Positions 1-12,290 of a stretch of DNA of 64,000 nucleotides are shown one piece after another. How positions within the stretch are numbered: position 1 is the stretch's first letter; every line of letters begins with the position of its first letter. Source of the stretch: Datura wrightii. Lineage: Eukaryota > Streptophyta > Magnoliopsida > Solanales > Solanaceae. Location of the stretch: NCBI GenBank assembly GCA_035772735.1, contig JASDFA010000010.1, forward strand, positions 157,048,501-157,112,500, given 5' to 3'. A model generated the notes under the pieces. That model saw only the letters and a program-made list of their open reading frames with translations. It was not told where the DNA came from and did not search any database. The translations under genes and the position numbers were made by a program.

Positions 1-110
1 AACATAAGAAATTAAAGATTATGTTGGCAAACTCACATTAATTGCCAACAAAAATTAGACAGTTTTTTCCTCACTTGAAGAGTCTAAAGTATTAGGGATT
101 GTCTTGAATT
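1..110 (+). pseudogene. Scrap of a copia-type gag, same family as 19320-19475
   Basis: The first ~110 bases match two separated parts of the gag at 19320-19475: the stretch reading 'cacattaattgccaaca' and the stretch reading 'cctcacttga(a/g)gagtctaa'. The sequence between them is deleted here. No open frame remains. It lies immediately downstream of dioxygenase gene 1, so a copia element or a rearranged piece of one once touched the 3' end of this gene. Confidence 0.6.
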
Positions 111-181
111 TTCTATCATATTTGTCTTCTAAATTATAATTGTGTTTTACTTTATTTTTCTAGTAACATAATTAAAGTAAA

Positions 182-3100
182 TTAAACTGAGATACCACAA
201 TAGGCCTTCAGAGGATGTTCACATCTTTGGCCTTCTTCTGTATAGTAGAAAGCAAGGAATTCATGATAATCAAAGGGCTTAAAGAGTAAAGGATGTTCTT
301 CATCTACCAATTCATGTGGTGCCTTTATCATATATCCTGCTTTAGGTATTGAAAACAAACCAATGGAGTACCTTGCTTCATTTCCTTTCATCATCACTCT
401 ATGATATGGTGCATGCACCTGACCATTTGCCCATGCCTACATACAAAAACAATCACTCAAACTATCCATTCATTTCCGCAAGATACATACATATACATAT
501 ATATAAGAATTATGTTGCATATATTGATCAAATATTACTTCTCACAAATAAATATAAATATAAATACATACATGTGTGTGTTTTAAATCATAATATTGTT
601 AGTAAAATTTTTAGTTTCGCTATTATATATTGAGTGCTTAACAAGACCTTATTGTTGACCCAAATATTGCGAGCGTGTGTGTATATGTATGTATAATGGG
701 TGCACTATGTTAAAACTTTGACTAAAAGTACGCAATTAATCACTATAACTTAAACATTTTTGAATCCGCTACTATAGCATGAGAGTCTAAGTTAAATTGT
801 TAACTTCTACATTGGTGGGATGCGGAAATTATAAATTTCTTATATCGACTTAGACAATCCTCCTCTAATTAGCTAGCTTTTAGATTTGAATTAGATTCAA
901 GACTTATTTTTTTACATAAACCAAACGTTAAGAAAAAGAACATAGCTGGAAGAAAACGTTAACGTTGGAAAGAGCTTACATATAGAGAGTCTCCAATCAT
1001 GACAATGAAAGTTTCTGGTGTAGGTTCGACATTGATCCACTGTCCATCTTTAGTCAATATTTGAAGACCGTTTACTTGATTTTGATGCAGTATGCTAAAA
1101 ATGCCCTTGTCTGTGTGAGAATATAGTCCTAGCTCAGTCTCACTACTTTGAGGTGCTTTATACTTAATCGGTCGAAGATTGTAGTAGGTCGAATTCATGT
1201 GCTCATCCATGTACTTTTCGACTCCTAAGCTCTCCAGAATCATCTTTCTTACAATCTGGTCTAACTCTGATAACTGCTCTGAGTATGACTGAATAGTTTT
1301 ACTGCTAGAACATATAAAAATTAAAATATTAAAAACGGTAAAAAAAAAAAAGAAGAAGAAGAAGACAAGAAGATGCTATTACTAATAGGTATATCAGCTA
1401 TACACCACTTAATAGGGCTTCATATATTTCGAGTAAAATTAGTAATTCGAACTGAGAAATACTATTAATTTATAGATATTAAATTATTGATTTAACGATT
1501 TTGTAATAATTTAACAAAATCTGACTAAAATAAAAAATAGAAGAGATCATTTAAACCCCCTTTCGCCAAAAAATTGGGGCGGACCGGCGGACCGGCGGAG
1601 GCAGTAACATGTTTAATTTGTGGACCAACACCATTCAACCATCTATTTTATCAAATTTGTTCCTAATCAAATTTGTCATGATGGCACTTATAATGTATTT
1701 TTTTATACTATTTGGAGTCTTATAAGATGATTGAAATCTATTTATTTTTAATAAGAAGTTTGAGATTTAAGAATGAAGAGAATTCCTTATTTTTATCATT
1801 TTTAGCCTAATTTATATAAATTTTAAAAGTTTTCTTTAAACACATAATTTGACTGCACAGGTTCGCCTCTCTCTCTCTGGCCTACATCTCTCCTTTGTCT
1901 CTCTCTCTCTAAAAGTCTACATGACAAAGTTCAATGGAAGCTTCCAGAATGCTTAGGGATCAATTAGCTCTTGTCTAGGTCTCGCACGCTTCCATTGATG
2001 TTCGAAGGTTTAGTAGAATAATTAGGGGTCGTTTGGTAGGTCGTACTAATTAAAATAGTTTTTGAATTAAAATTTTATTTAAGTCAATACATTATTTGGT
2101 TACTCAATCAATTTAAATAATATCTAATATATGAATTACTTATACATTATAAAGTGTATTATTTTAAACCACGGAAATAAAGGGATTACTAATCCTTGTC
2201 TCAACAATACAAAGATAAGACCCCTAAATAACTAGACTACCCCTCAATTTCTTTTCCTAAATCTCTTTATATAAAAATTCAAGGGTATAATTGTAATGAA
2301 GATTTTTGCATAGTTTTAAACCAAACACAATATATTGTATATCTTAGTTTTTAACACAATTAACCAAACACTTGATAAAAATAATTCCAATATTACCATC
2401 CTTGTATTAACAATCCCTGCATTATTAATCTAATCCTTGCATTATTTGTATTCGTACCAAACGAGCTAAGTATTTGTGGACCAAAATCAGTTCTTCATTC
2501 AGTCCATTATATATAAAAATATCGACGTCAAAGCGGAGGTTGGTATTGTTCTATTTAGTATGAAAGACCGACCTCCAAAGGTCGGTATTTTAAATTATAC
2601 AATTAGAAAATGCATCACTTGGGGATCGACCTGTTAAGAGTGATTAAGACAATACTTAGCCTAAAAACGGCCGCCATCGGTCATCTTTTGGGGATTGATT
2701 TTAGTTTTTTTCATACATTGTATAATAATATATAAAAATTTATATAAAATTTTATACATTATTATATAAATTTAAAAAGTGAATAATGAACAAATAAAGA
2801 GAATTTTAAGATGGCTTCGAAAGAAAAGGTAAAAAATTAATACTGAAAAAGTTTTGGCTTCCTGAAATTTAATGTATAGATATGTTGGCTAGTCCAAGTG
2901 TAAAGCTAGTCAAAGTGTAAACTGATTGTTTGAGTTGCTAATTATTTTTCACATATATATTCTGTTTCTGTATCAGAGATACTGATTCAGTAGAATTCGT
3001 ATTTTTTAACTAAATCAAACCACCATGTTAGAATAATTTGGGATCTCTTCACTATTAACGAGAGTTTACAAATTAAGCACTTGAATTGGATAGGGAGAAT

Positions 3101-3616
3101 TGTATTCCTTAATATGCTATCAGACACTAATTGGATTAGTGAGAATACGAGAAGTCTAAAGTTAAAAAATACAATAAAATAATAACAACAATAATTGCAT
3201 GTTATAATTATAAGAATTAATGGGAGAAGAATGTTTTACCAGAAAGTAGGATTTCCTTGGGGCCATAGAATTTGAGTGAATTTTTCAGCCTTATGAGGGA
3301 TGTTAGGATCATTAATTCCCATGCTTTCATAGAGTGGAATTCCAGGATGCTGTCCAACATAGCCATGGAAGGGTTTCCTTAATGTTGAAACGTTTTTAAG
3401 TTTGGTTTGTAAAGGGAGATCAAGCATCTCTTGTGAGGATTCAAAAATAGATTTTCGAAGGTGTATAGGAATTTTATCAAAGGATGCTTCAAAACAGCCA
3501 TATTCTACCAGTGCTTTGTGGACTTGGCTTTTTATCTGATTCCATACAAGTGTTCCTGGTTTTAGGTCTTCATGACAAAAGTCTATTTTTGGAAGCTTAA
3601 TATTTTCAGAACTCAT
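182..3616 (-). CDS. 2-oxoglutarate/Fe(II)-dependent dioxygenase, AOP1/GAME31-like (gene 1)
   Basis: Exons 3616-3240, 1301-980 and 436-182 join to 317 codons and a TAA stop. Introns are GT..AG, phase 2 then phase 0. The N-terminal part (about 1-125) is the DIOX_N region beginning MSSENIKLPKIDF. The catalytic fold has iron ligands H188 and D190 (HTDKG) and H245 (YHRV), with R255-Y-S257 as the 2-oxoglutarate site. The protein is soluble; no signal peptide is seen. Family members hydroxylate or otherwise oxidise small metabolites (AOP2/3 act on glucosinolates, GAME31 on steroidal glycoalkaloids). The substrate here is unknown. Nothing is broken and the length is normal. Intron 1 (1,938 bases) holds a MITE at 2025-2467 and a short palindrome at 2567-2586. 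It is the first of four same-strand paralogues and closest to gene 2, with roughly four in five residues identical in exon 3. The assignment is firm; the reaction is not. Confidence 0.93.
2025..2467. mobile_element. Tourist/Harbinger-like MITE in intron 1 of gene 1
   Basis: The ends are inverted: the left begins GGGGTCGTTTGGTAGGTCG and the right ends CGTACCAAACGAGC. The left flank carries TTA and the right flank TAA, as expected of Harbinger-type three-base targets, though the right end has drifted. There is no coding capacity. Gene 2 shows no equivalent in its intron 1, so the insertion looks younger than the gene 1/2 split. Confidence 0.6.
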
Positions 3617-3676
3617 ATTTCCTTGGAAGAGATTTTTGCTATATGTTTGTTATGCATAATTCCATACAGCTGAACC

Positions 3677-3686
3677 TATTTATATA
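3677..3686 (-). promoter_or_regulatory. TATA box of gene 1
   Basis: On the minus strand the sequence reads TATATAAATA, about 60 bases before the ATG at 3616. The surrounding bases (ATTC-TATATAAATAGGTTCA) are shared with gene 2 at 26021-26040, so the core promoter is conserved between the two copies. Confidence 0.7.
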
Positions 3687-3709
3687 GAATTTGAAATATT
3701 TCGTTCGCT

Positions 3710-3952
3710 TTAGTTTGATCGTCTTACTTTCATTTTGGATTCGTTTAAAAAAAAATGTCTCTATTTTCTTTATTGACAACTCTTTAATTTTAATTTTCCT
3801 CATGGCCTGTTTAAGATCACAAGATTAAAGGATATGTTGGTACATTTTACATATTTTTAATTTAAGACCGCAAAATTTAAAATTTTTCTTTATTTTCTTA
3901 AACTCCATGATAAGTCAAAAATCAATTAAACAAATTGAAACCGAGAGAGTAG
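3710..3952. mobile_element. Stowaway-like MITE in the gene 1 promoter
   Basis: Read on the minus strand it starts near CTCTCGGTTTCAATTTG and contains the usual middle of this common family (rise of 'ttaatcttgtgatcttaaac' type sequence). It ends near 'gtaagacgatc'. It lies within 100 bases upstream of the TATA box of gene 1. It is missing at the same place upstream of gene 2. Confidence 0.65.
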
Positions 3953-4004
3953 TTATTTAGGCCCCACTTGTTTGCATTAAGATTAAGACGTTCTGTGAGG
4001 CCAA

Positions 4005-4350
4005 CAGTGCTTATTTTTTCTAAAAAAACACTTATTTTTAAAAAATGAGGTGTTTGGCCAAACTTTTGAGAGAAAATAATTGTTTTTAGGAAGCAGCAGA
4101 ATTTGTTTTTCAGAAGCTAAAGAAAGTAACTTTTTCCCAAAAGCACTTATTTGAAAAGCACTTTTGTGAAAAATACACTTAGAAGCACTTTTCAAAAGTT
4201 TGGCCAAACACTAATTATTGCTCAAAAGTGTTTTTTAAATTTATTGGTCAAACATAAACTGTTTCTCACAAAAGTACTTTTTTGATAAGCACTTTTCAAA
4301 AAAGCACTTCTAAAATAAGTTGATTTGAGAAGTTTGGCCAAATAGGATAA
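4005..4350. mobile_element. MITE family A, copy 1
   Basis: An AT-rich element with repeated, partly palindromic motifs (AAAAGTTTGGCCAAACAC, AAAAGTGTTTTT, 'cttttcaaaaaagca'). Copies 2 (5622-5994) and 3 (8265-8604, inverted) share its whole layout. The left end here appears truncated. No protein is encoded. Confidence 0.65.
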
Positions 4351-4559
4351 TTTGAGTGCACATCTAAATTATAAGATGTCATATTGTCTCTAGATCTGAA
4401 TACTGAATGATTAAAATTATTTATTTTTCAATATCTTAATATGCATACTTTATTTATTTTTACTATAATAAATATGTAAGTGAAATAAAAAATTAATGTA
4501 GATATTTAAAAATATTTAAATTTAATATAATAAAGTCATTATTTGAAGAAAAAAACATT

Positions 4560-7062
4560 TATCAACGCAAGGTGATGTTGGAGATGATTTTTAGTAGTGA
4601 TCATGGTGATGATTGGTGCTAGTGGCTAGTAGTGATGTGGTGATAGTTGCAATAGTAGTGGTGGCAGTGACTGTGATGGTGGAGTTGTTTGATGTTAGTA
4701 GTTGTCGAAGTTGTTGGTGTTGGTGGTAGTTGGTGGCAATGATAATTGTGATGATGGTGGTGGTTGATATAATAGGGATTGACTATAGTGGTGGTAGTGG
4801 CTGATAGTGATGGTAGTACTGGTGACGGAGGTGGTGATGACAGTAAATATAATTATAATGATGGAGATGGTAGATATGTCAGCAACCGACATCAGTGGCT
4901 GGTAACAATGATTGTTGTCAGTGGTGGTTGTAAACAGGATGATGGTGAAAATTATCCATACAAAAATATCTCGTAATGACATGGTATCGATTTAGTGGTA
5001 GACAACGGTGATGGTCATCAGTGGTGGTTGGTTATGGTTGACATGATAATAGTGATTGTAATGTTAGAGATGATTAGTAGTGTTAAAAATTATCTACACA
5101 AAAATATCTTTTAACGATATTAAGATTTTGCTCAAAATCTTAATAATCTCAATCTATTTAATCAAACTAAATCTTAAATTTTAATATAAATAAATATATT
5201 TAATAACGGATCGAAATCTCTATTAAATGTAAATAAATGAAATAGTTGAAAAGGAGAGATAGACATAGTTTATTATTTTATTAATTCATCGTATAAGTAG
5301 GCCTTTTTGATTTTATAACATAGCTGTTAAACAAGTTAAGCTTTTAGGTAGAGCTACGCATAGTTTGGACAAAATTGAAATTTGAAGATTTTGTATTTTT
5401 TTTATTTAATTTAAATTTTTATATTTTGTATTTATCTCTTGCAATTAGACATAAGTATATACAGCTAATACTAATCCAATAACTTGCTAGTCAGTCAATC
5501 TATCATATTAGGTTAATAAGCATTAAAACTGAGATGGATCTTATCATATTTTTATTGTTTAATTAAAAGGTTGTAATACTGGATGCATCTCAAAGAAGCA
5601 TATTTCTTTGATGGGTTAATAGCCTGTTTCGCCAAATTTTGAGCGGTTAAAAATGCTTATTTTTTAATAAATATTTATTTGAAAAAAAAATAAGGTATTT
5701 GGTTAAGTTTTTAAGAAAAAATAAGTATTTTTATAGAGTAATAGAAACTGTTTTTTAAAAGCTAAAAAAAGTATCTTCTTTCCAAAAACACTTATTTAAA
5801 AAGCATTTTTGTAGAAAATATATTTATAGAAACACTTTTCAAAAGTTTGGTCAAACACTAGTTGCTGCTCAAAAGTGTTTTTTAAATTTATTGGCTAAAT
5901 ACAAATTGCTTCTCATCAAAAGTATTTTTTTGATAAACACTTTTCAAAAAAGCAATTCTAAAAATAAACTGATTTGAAAAGTTTGGTCAACAAGTTATTA
6001 ATCGAGTTTAATTATAAGAATTAAGTAGTGATTGACTTAAATATGAATTATTAGTAGTATGTGATTTATCTAAATGTGATTTTACTTGGTTAAATTAAAT
6101 ATTTCCTTGATAATGAGAAATTATTAAAAGCAATTGGACATAATTATTAGAATGTTCATTTTTATAACAAAAAGATATTCAACTTATAGGCTCAAAACTG
6201 AAAATCTAAAATAATCAAACGGATTAATTTGAAAATCAAACTAAAAAAAATTCTTTAACTTGAATTTGAATTTTAAATTTTTAAATCAAAAAAATAAAAA
6301 ATTATGACAAAAAATTTTCATATTTAATCCGAATCGTTTGAACGCTGAAGTCTATTTTTAGGAGGGCTTATAAGGATATCAAAATATTGAATAGATTAAT
6401 ATTGCATGTTTATTTAATAATATCTTTTAACTAGATCTTTCTAAATTATTCATTACTCTGATTTCAAATTATACTATATATAGTTATATAATCTCTAAAA
6501 ATCAAATGATATATATTTATACACATTATTCAATTGTTGAAGAAGCATGCTGCTCTTTTCTAAAGAATGATGAAATTATAAAGACAGAATTGTTTGAATG
6601 TGATTGTCTTTTTTCTTTCTTTTCTTTTCTTCGTCTCTTTTAGTCCTTTTAAAGAAAAAAGAAAAGTTCTTATAATATTATTTCCAAACATATTATGAAT
6701 ATTCATTGATAAAAATGTTTAGAAAAGATAATGAAAATTAAATGTGTAATTTATCTACTCACTAAAATACAGTACACTCAATAAAGTGGAATAGATTTGT
6801 ACTGTGTTAATGAACTTTTTTTTGCGATTACTTGTATTTTAATTTTTCTCACAATTATTTCTAGTATTAAATAGTCAATTAAAAGTCGATCATCTCATAC
6901 AAGCTAATTGCATCATTTTCTCTTTTCTTAATACACCACTATAAAAAAATATATTATTTTTAAAAAATATGACACACATCCATTGACATTTATTAATGGA
7001 CCATTCAATTAAAATACTGAGTATGATTTATACCAAATATTTAATGTGCAAGAAAAAGCAGA
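4560..7062. repeat. Upstream block, unit 1 of a tandem duplication
   Basis: This noncoding block matches 7063-10080 along its length. Anchors are the 'aattatccacacaaaaatatc' region, the 'taggtagagct(a)(c/g)gcatagtt' region, the 'agacataagt.tatat' region, and the shared end 'ccaaatattt(a/g)atg(t/g)gcaagaaaaagcaga'. A GGT/GAT-rich start (4570-5060) yields only low-complexity frames. MITE A copy 2 is inserted in it. A third copy lies at 26092-28520. Confidence 0.75.
5622..5994. mobile_element. MITE family A, copy 2
   Basis: Same orientation as copy 1. The termini are imperfect inverted repeats (CCTGTTTCGCCAAATTTT and the reverse of AAGTTTGGTCAACAAG). The corresponding sites in units 2 and 3 of the surrounding block lack it, so it inserted after the block was copied. 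Confidence 0.7.
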
Positions 7063-7302
7063 TGTGGTGGTTGTTAGTTGTGTTTGTGATGAGAGATCGA
7101 TGGTTGGTGGTGGTTAGCGACGATGGTGGTGGTTGATAAGTGATGGAAATTGTGATGTAAGAGATGGTGGTTGATGGTTGTGGAAAGAGTAGGGGTGAAA
7201 ATTATCCACACAAAAATATCTCTTAATGGTATGATAGTGACTTAGTAATTGGCAACGATGATCGTTATCAATGGTGGTTGGTAATGGTTGATAGTGGTGA
7301 TT

Positions 7303-7784
7303 AGAGGTGGTAAAATCAGCTTATAAGATAGCTACTCAACTTGCTCAAGTTTGGTCTGATAATTGACCCGCTTATTTATTAGCTTTCCCCGTTTCAACCT
7401 AAATCATTTCATTTCATCAAAGTTTGGGCTGATATCTAAGACAAATTAATTTATGAGAAATCTTGTCAAAATATCTTCAAAAAGATATTTTATTTTATTT
7501 TATGTATTATATTTCATCAAAATAAATAAAAAAATATTAATTTTATAAGCTATAAAATGATTACAAAAGAATAAATAAAGCAATTAAAACTTAATTAGAG
7601 TTGGGTGGATTGGGTTATGATCCGCATTTTAGTCCATTTCAGCCCAGCGCATTCCAACCCAAGTAACATTTGGGCAGGTCAAATCCACCTATTTATTAAC
7701 TCAGATCATTTTTACCCGTTCATTTATTAAATCAGTCCATTTTGACCCGCTCAAATTTAGCCCAACCCGTCCATTTGCTACTTA
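7303..7784. mobile_element. MITE-like element with AGAGGTGG.. termini
   Basis: The left end reads AGAGGTGGTAAAATCAG and the right end CCATTTGCTACTTAT, imperfect inverted repeats. The interior carries repeated 'gacccg(c/t)' and 'cccaacccg' motifs typical of one plant small-element family. Unit 1 (about 5050-5090) runs straight through this site without it. Confidence 0.6.
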
Positions 7785-8264
7785 TAATGGTAATGGTGAT
7801 CATACTGTAAAATGTGGTTAATGTGAAAAAATTATCCATATAAAAAATACCTCTTAATAATATTAAAATTTTGCTCAAAATCTTAATGATCTAGATATAT
7901 TCGACCAAATAAATACTTAAAATTTTAATATAAGTAAATATATTTAATAACAAATTAAAATCTTCATTGAATACAAATAAATGAAAAGTTGAAAAAGAAA
8001 AAGAGCTAGACACAGTTTATTATTTTATTCATTCAAACGTATTAGTAGGCCTTTCTAATTTGTATATACCATAGCTGTTAAACAAATTAAGCTTCTTAGG
8101 TAGAGCTAGGCATAGTTTTGACAAAATTGAAATTTGAAGTTTTTGTATTTTTGATTTAATTTAATTTTTTTTATATTTTATATTTATCTCTAGCAATTAG
8201 ACATAAGTCTATATAGCTGATACTAATCCAATAACCTGCTAGGCGGTGCATCTGTCGTATTAGT

Positions 8265-8604
8265 AACTTGTTTGGTCAAACTTTTAAAATTAACTTATTT
8301 TAATAAATAATTTTTTTTAAAATTCTTATTAAAAAAATATTTTTAATGAGAATCAGTTTGTATTTAACCAATAAATTTAAAAAATATTTTTAAACAACAA
8401 TTAGTGTTTGATCAAGCTTTTAAAAAGTGCTGAATGTATTTTTTTTAAAAGTGCTTTTGAGAGAAACTATTTTTTTTAGCTTTTGAAAAACAGTTTATAC
8501 TACTTCCTAAAAATATTTATTTTCTCTCAAAAGTTAGGCCAAACACCTTTTTTTTTTTTTTAAATAAGCACTTTTAAGCTTCCAAAAATTTGATCAAACA
8601 AGCT
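8265..8604. mobile_element. MITE family A, copy 3 (inverted)
   Basis: It is the reverse complement of copies 1 and 2, with ends CTTGTTTGGTCAAACTTTT and TTTGATCAAACAAGC. It sits at a different place in unit 2 from copy 2 in unit 1, so these are independent insertions. Confidence 0.65.
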
Positions 8605-9278
8605 ATAGGTTAATGAACATTATAAACTAATATACATCTTATCATATTCTTTTACTATTATTTAAAAAATTTGTAGCACCGGTGACACTTTAAATAAGTA
8701 TATTAATTGATGTGTAAATCGAGTTTATTAGAATTGAGTAGTGATTGACTTAAATATAAATTATTAATATTATATATGATTTATGTAGATAGTAGACATG
8801 ATTTTACTTGGTTAAATTAAAAATTTCCTTGATCATAATTTCATTGCTCGAATAAATATTTTATTTGAATAATTGTGGTGAGCATGAAAAATTATTAAAT
8901 GCAATTTGACATGAATATTTTATTAGAATATTTATTTTTATAACAAGGAGAAATTCAAATTATAGGCTCAAAACTGAAAATCTAAAATAAACAAGTTAAC
9001 TAATACAAAATCAAACTTTAACAAAAAAATTAATTCTTCAGATTGAATTTGTATTTTAGTTTTTTAAATCTAAAAATCAAAAATTTCTGATTGAAAATCT
9101 TCATATCTAATCTAAACTGTTCGAACATCGAATTCTATTCTTAGGAGGGCTTGTAAGGATATCAAACAATTGAATAGATTAATATTGCGTGTTTATTAAT
9201 TTGTATCTTTGAACTAGATCTTTTTAATTTATTCATTACTTTGATTTTAAATTGTAATTATATAATCTCTAAAAATCA

Positions 9279-9282
<4 letters not shown>

Positions 9283-9317
<35 letters not shown>
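9283..9317. repeat. TA dinucleotide microsatellite
   Basis: About 17 perfect TA repeats lie inside upstream block unit 2. Unit 1 has only a short 'atatatatt' at the same place (about 6510). Confidence 0.9.
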
Positions 9318-9322
<5 letters not shown>

Positions 9323-10309
9323 TGTTCAATTATTGAATCAGCATACCGCTCTCTTTTAAGAATGAAATTAAAAACATAATTGTTTGTGAAAGTGAAAACG
9401 TGAATAAATGTGATTGTTGTTATAAATATATTTGTATTATGGTGAATGTCTATAAAGGTATTTGTATTGTAGTGGATATGTCTGTTTATATTATAGTGAA
9501 AGTCTATCTTTTGGAGAAAAGTTAGGAGGAATTATCCATATAAATAGAGAAATTCTCCTTCATTGTATTTAATCCCATCAAGAGAAATAAGAACTTATTT
9601 TTTTTTCTCTTTTTCTACAATATCTTGTTATTTTTTTATTATTATATAACAATTGTCTTTTTTTTTTGTCCTTTTATCTCTTTTAGTCCTTTTAAATGTA
9701 AAAAGAAAAGTTATTGTTATATTTTCCAGATATATTGAGTATTTTTATTGATAAAAATGTTTAGAAATATGATGAAAATGTGTAATTTATTTACTTAATA
9801 TAGTAGTTGAACAAAATGGATTAGATTTGTAATAATGTTAATGGACCCTTTCTTTCGATTACTTGTATTTTAGTTTTTCGATTGAACAAGTAGTCAATTG
9901 AAAGTCAATTATCTCATACAAGCTTATTTATCATTTTTTTCTTTTTAATATGTCGCTATAAAATAATTATATTATTTTTGAAAAATTTGACACACGTTCA
10001 TCGACATTTACCAATAGACATTATATTAAAATATTGAGCATGACTTGTACCAAATATTTGATGGGCAAGAAAAAGCAGACCTCTAGACTTTAGAAAATAG
10101 AGAGCTAGTATAGGAAATAGGATCACCCAAAATTATTATTACGTTCAAATAAACACTCAATTGTTGAATGGGTTAAACACAACGTTAATAAGGGTTTTAA
10201 AAAATTAGGGTCAGGGCAGGAAACAAACAATAATCACCACAAAATGAAAAAAGAAACCAATATATTCTACACAATTATCAGGTTGACAATGCAATAATTA
10301 TTTGGAATT

Positions 10310-10523
10310 TGTTAGGAAATAATAAAGAAAGAACAAGAATATTGTGGAGAAAGAGAGAAGGAGAAAAGTTTTTATTTCTCGTAATGGTATTAAAGGGATA
10401 TATTATAATGAATGAAAACCCCTTTATTTATAGGGAAAAATTAACTTGGTCTAAAAGTTACAAACCCTAACTTTCCTTCTAATAAATAGACATTCACCAT
10501 AAATAGAAAATATATTTATAAAC
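10310..10523 (-). repeat. LTR of the 10310-13834 copia element (3' LTR)
   Basis: It begins TGTTAGGAAATAATAAAG on the plus strand and matches 13621-13834 with scattered differences. The inner end has lost the clean terminal dinucleotide. It contains the TATA-like 'cctttatttataggg'. Confidence 0.88.
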
Positions 10524-10722
10524 TCCCCCCAATTGAATGTCTATTTGATAGATAACGTGTCTCACTAAAACGTTACTAGAAAAAAAACCAATGGAAAAAA
10601 ATCTAGTGAAGGAAAAAAAGTACACATATCTAATAATACGCATTTTGAATGCCTTATTAAAAACCTTACAAGGAAAACCCAGTGGGACAAAACCTCTTAA
10701 GGTAAGAAGAGTACAACACGTA

Positions 10723-11166
10723 TTAACTCCCCCTAATAAGAACATCCTTGAATCTTTGCATCCCGATCTTGTGCACCATCTTCTTGAAAGTTGCAGTTGG
10801 TAGATATTTGGTGAATAAATCAGTCACATTGTTATTTGAACGAATCTGTTGCATGTTGATATCACAATTCTTTTGGATCTCATGTGTGTAGAAAAGTTTT
10901 GGCGAAATGTGCTTCGTTCTATCTCCTTTTATGAATCCTCCCTTTAGTTGTGCTATGCATGTTGTATTATCTTCATATAAAATTATGGGTATTTTGTAAC
11001 ATTTCAAACCACATTTTTCTCTAGTGAGATGTATCATGGACCTCAACCTCACACATTCTCGGCTTGCTTCATTAATAGTTATTATCTCAGCATGATTTGA
11101 TGAAGTAGCTATGAGAGACTGCTTTGTAGATCTCCAAGATATGGCAGTACCTCCACAAATGAACAC
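10723..11166 (-). pseudogene. Copia RNase H domain remnant
   Basis: A 147-residue open frame keeps the copia RNase H signatures GTAISWRSTKQ, ATSSNHAEI and NEASREC, then RTKHISPKLFYTHE and a tail VTDLFTKYLP. Upstream in the same frame lie the copia motif 'YADVG' and a stop, so the domain is cut off from its RT. The core aspartate/glutamate region is only partly kept. It is part of the element at 10310-13834, not a host gene. Confidence 0.85.
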
Positions 11167-12290
11167 GTAGCCAGATTGAGATCGAACTTTGTGTGGGTCA
11201 GATAATTACCCAACATCAGCATAACCAACAAGATCGGTATTATATGTTTGAATCCATTTCAGTGTCTCCTAGTAGGAGCAGAACTATATCTTACCAACAA
11301 ATTAACCGAAAAGACTATATCAGGTCTTGTAGTATTAGCAAGATATATTAGTGCACCAATTGCACTAAGATATGGTACTTCAAGACCAAGAATTTCTTCG
11401 TTCTTTTAAATCCTTCAAGGATTTTCATATATCCTTCAGTCTATCTAGATATGAAAATAATTTCATTATACGCATATCAAGTTTTTCATGTACTGCCAGA
11501 CTTATGAGTAACCTCAAAATAATTGCATCCACCATAGGAGGACCTTTTCATATAATAATGTCAGAATTTGCGAAAAATCTTTATGCCACAAGAATTTATT
11601 TATACCCACCGGCATTATACTTGAATTGCGTATTTTTATTTGGCCAATCATTTATCTGTCCATACTTTTTGATAGATTTAAATTCAAGATCCTCGTCAAT
11701 ATTTATAATATTGAGCGCTATATTATATCAAAGGTATCATCGACGATCATTTTGATATCAGTTCCAATGTGACATAACTTATTAAGATCTCTCCATTTTT
11801 CATCATTTTCAGGTACCTGAACCTTTGTCAAGGTTTTATGAAGTGTTATGTCGTGGTGCTTTCTTAAAGCACTTGCCTCATCAATATGATCTTCTTAATC
11901 ATTTGCTCCTCTCCTTCTTCAAGAAGTTTTATATTTGGAACCACTTGGTCTATCACACTTCAGATATCTCATATACCCTGTCCTTCAAGACTTTTTATTG
12001 GAGCATTTGCAACTGAATTATAAAATAGGGTCAGCAAATACATCTCAACTGATTTGCAATATTTTGCAAGTGAATTATCTCTTGAACTTTAAGTTCACAT
12101 TTTTTCCCGAGGATCTAGATAATTTATCCCACACTCAATTTCAGTTGTTAATCACTTCTCCCCCTAATGTTAAAAAAAAACTAACATTTACACCCAAGCT
12201 CATTTGGGGACCCATCTTTGTGCGTTGTGGTGGCGCAATTGAATCATATACCGCACATTCAAATTTTAGATGAAATTATTTGGTTCCTGA
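11167..12290 (-). pseudogene. Copia RT and integrase remnants, out of frame
   Basis: Conceptual translation of 12290-12170 gives a piece like 'VYDSIAPPQRTKMGPQ', the integrase C-terminal signature of one plant copia lineage. 12130-12030 continues with 'IIHLQNIANQL'-like sequence. 11400-11200 gives the end of RT ('YLANTTRPDI'-like, then a 'RHWNGFKHI'-like stretch). Stops and frameshifts interrupt all of these. Plus-strand frames at 11372-12273 are shadows of this material. Confidence 0.65.

Larger units (their letters stand above)
7063..10080. repeat. Upstream block, unit 2 of the tandem duplication
   Basis: It starts again with GGT-rich DNA and repeats unit 1 in order, ending with the same ~44-base segment at 10035-10079. 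It is longer because two different small elements are inserted (7303-7784 and 8265-8604) and because a TA run has expanded at 9283-9317. No open frame worth calling is present. Confidence 0.75.

Noticed and set aside
4695..4982. Overlapping frames on both strands (95 and 65 aa)
   Set aside because: They are made by GGT/GAT-rich repeats (TTTI/GGGD residues), partly repeated in unit 2 without an open frame.
11372..12273. Plus-strand frames of 63-127 aa
   Set aside because: They lie antisense to copia integrase/RT remnants.
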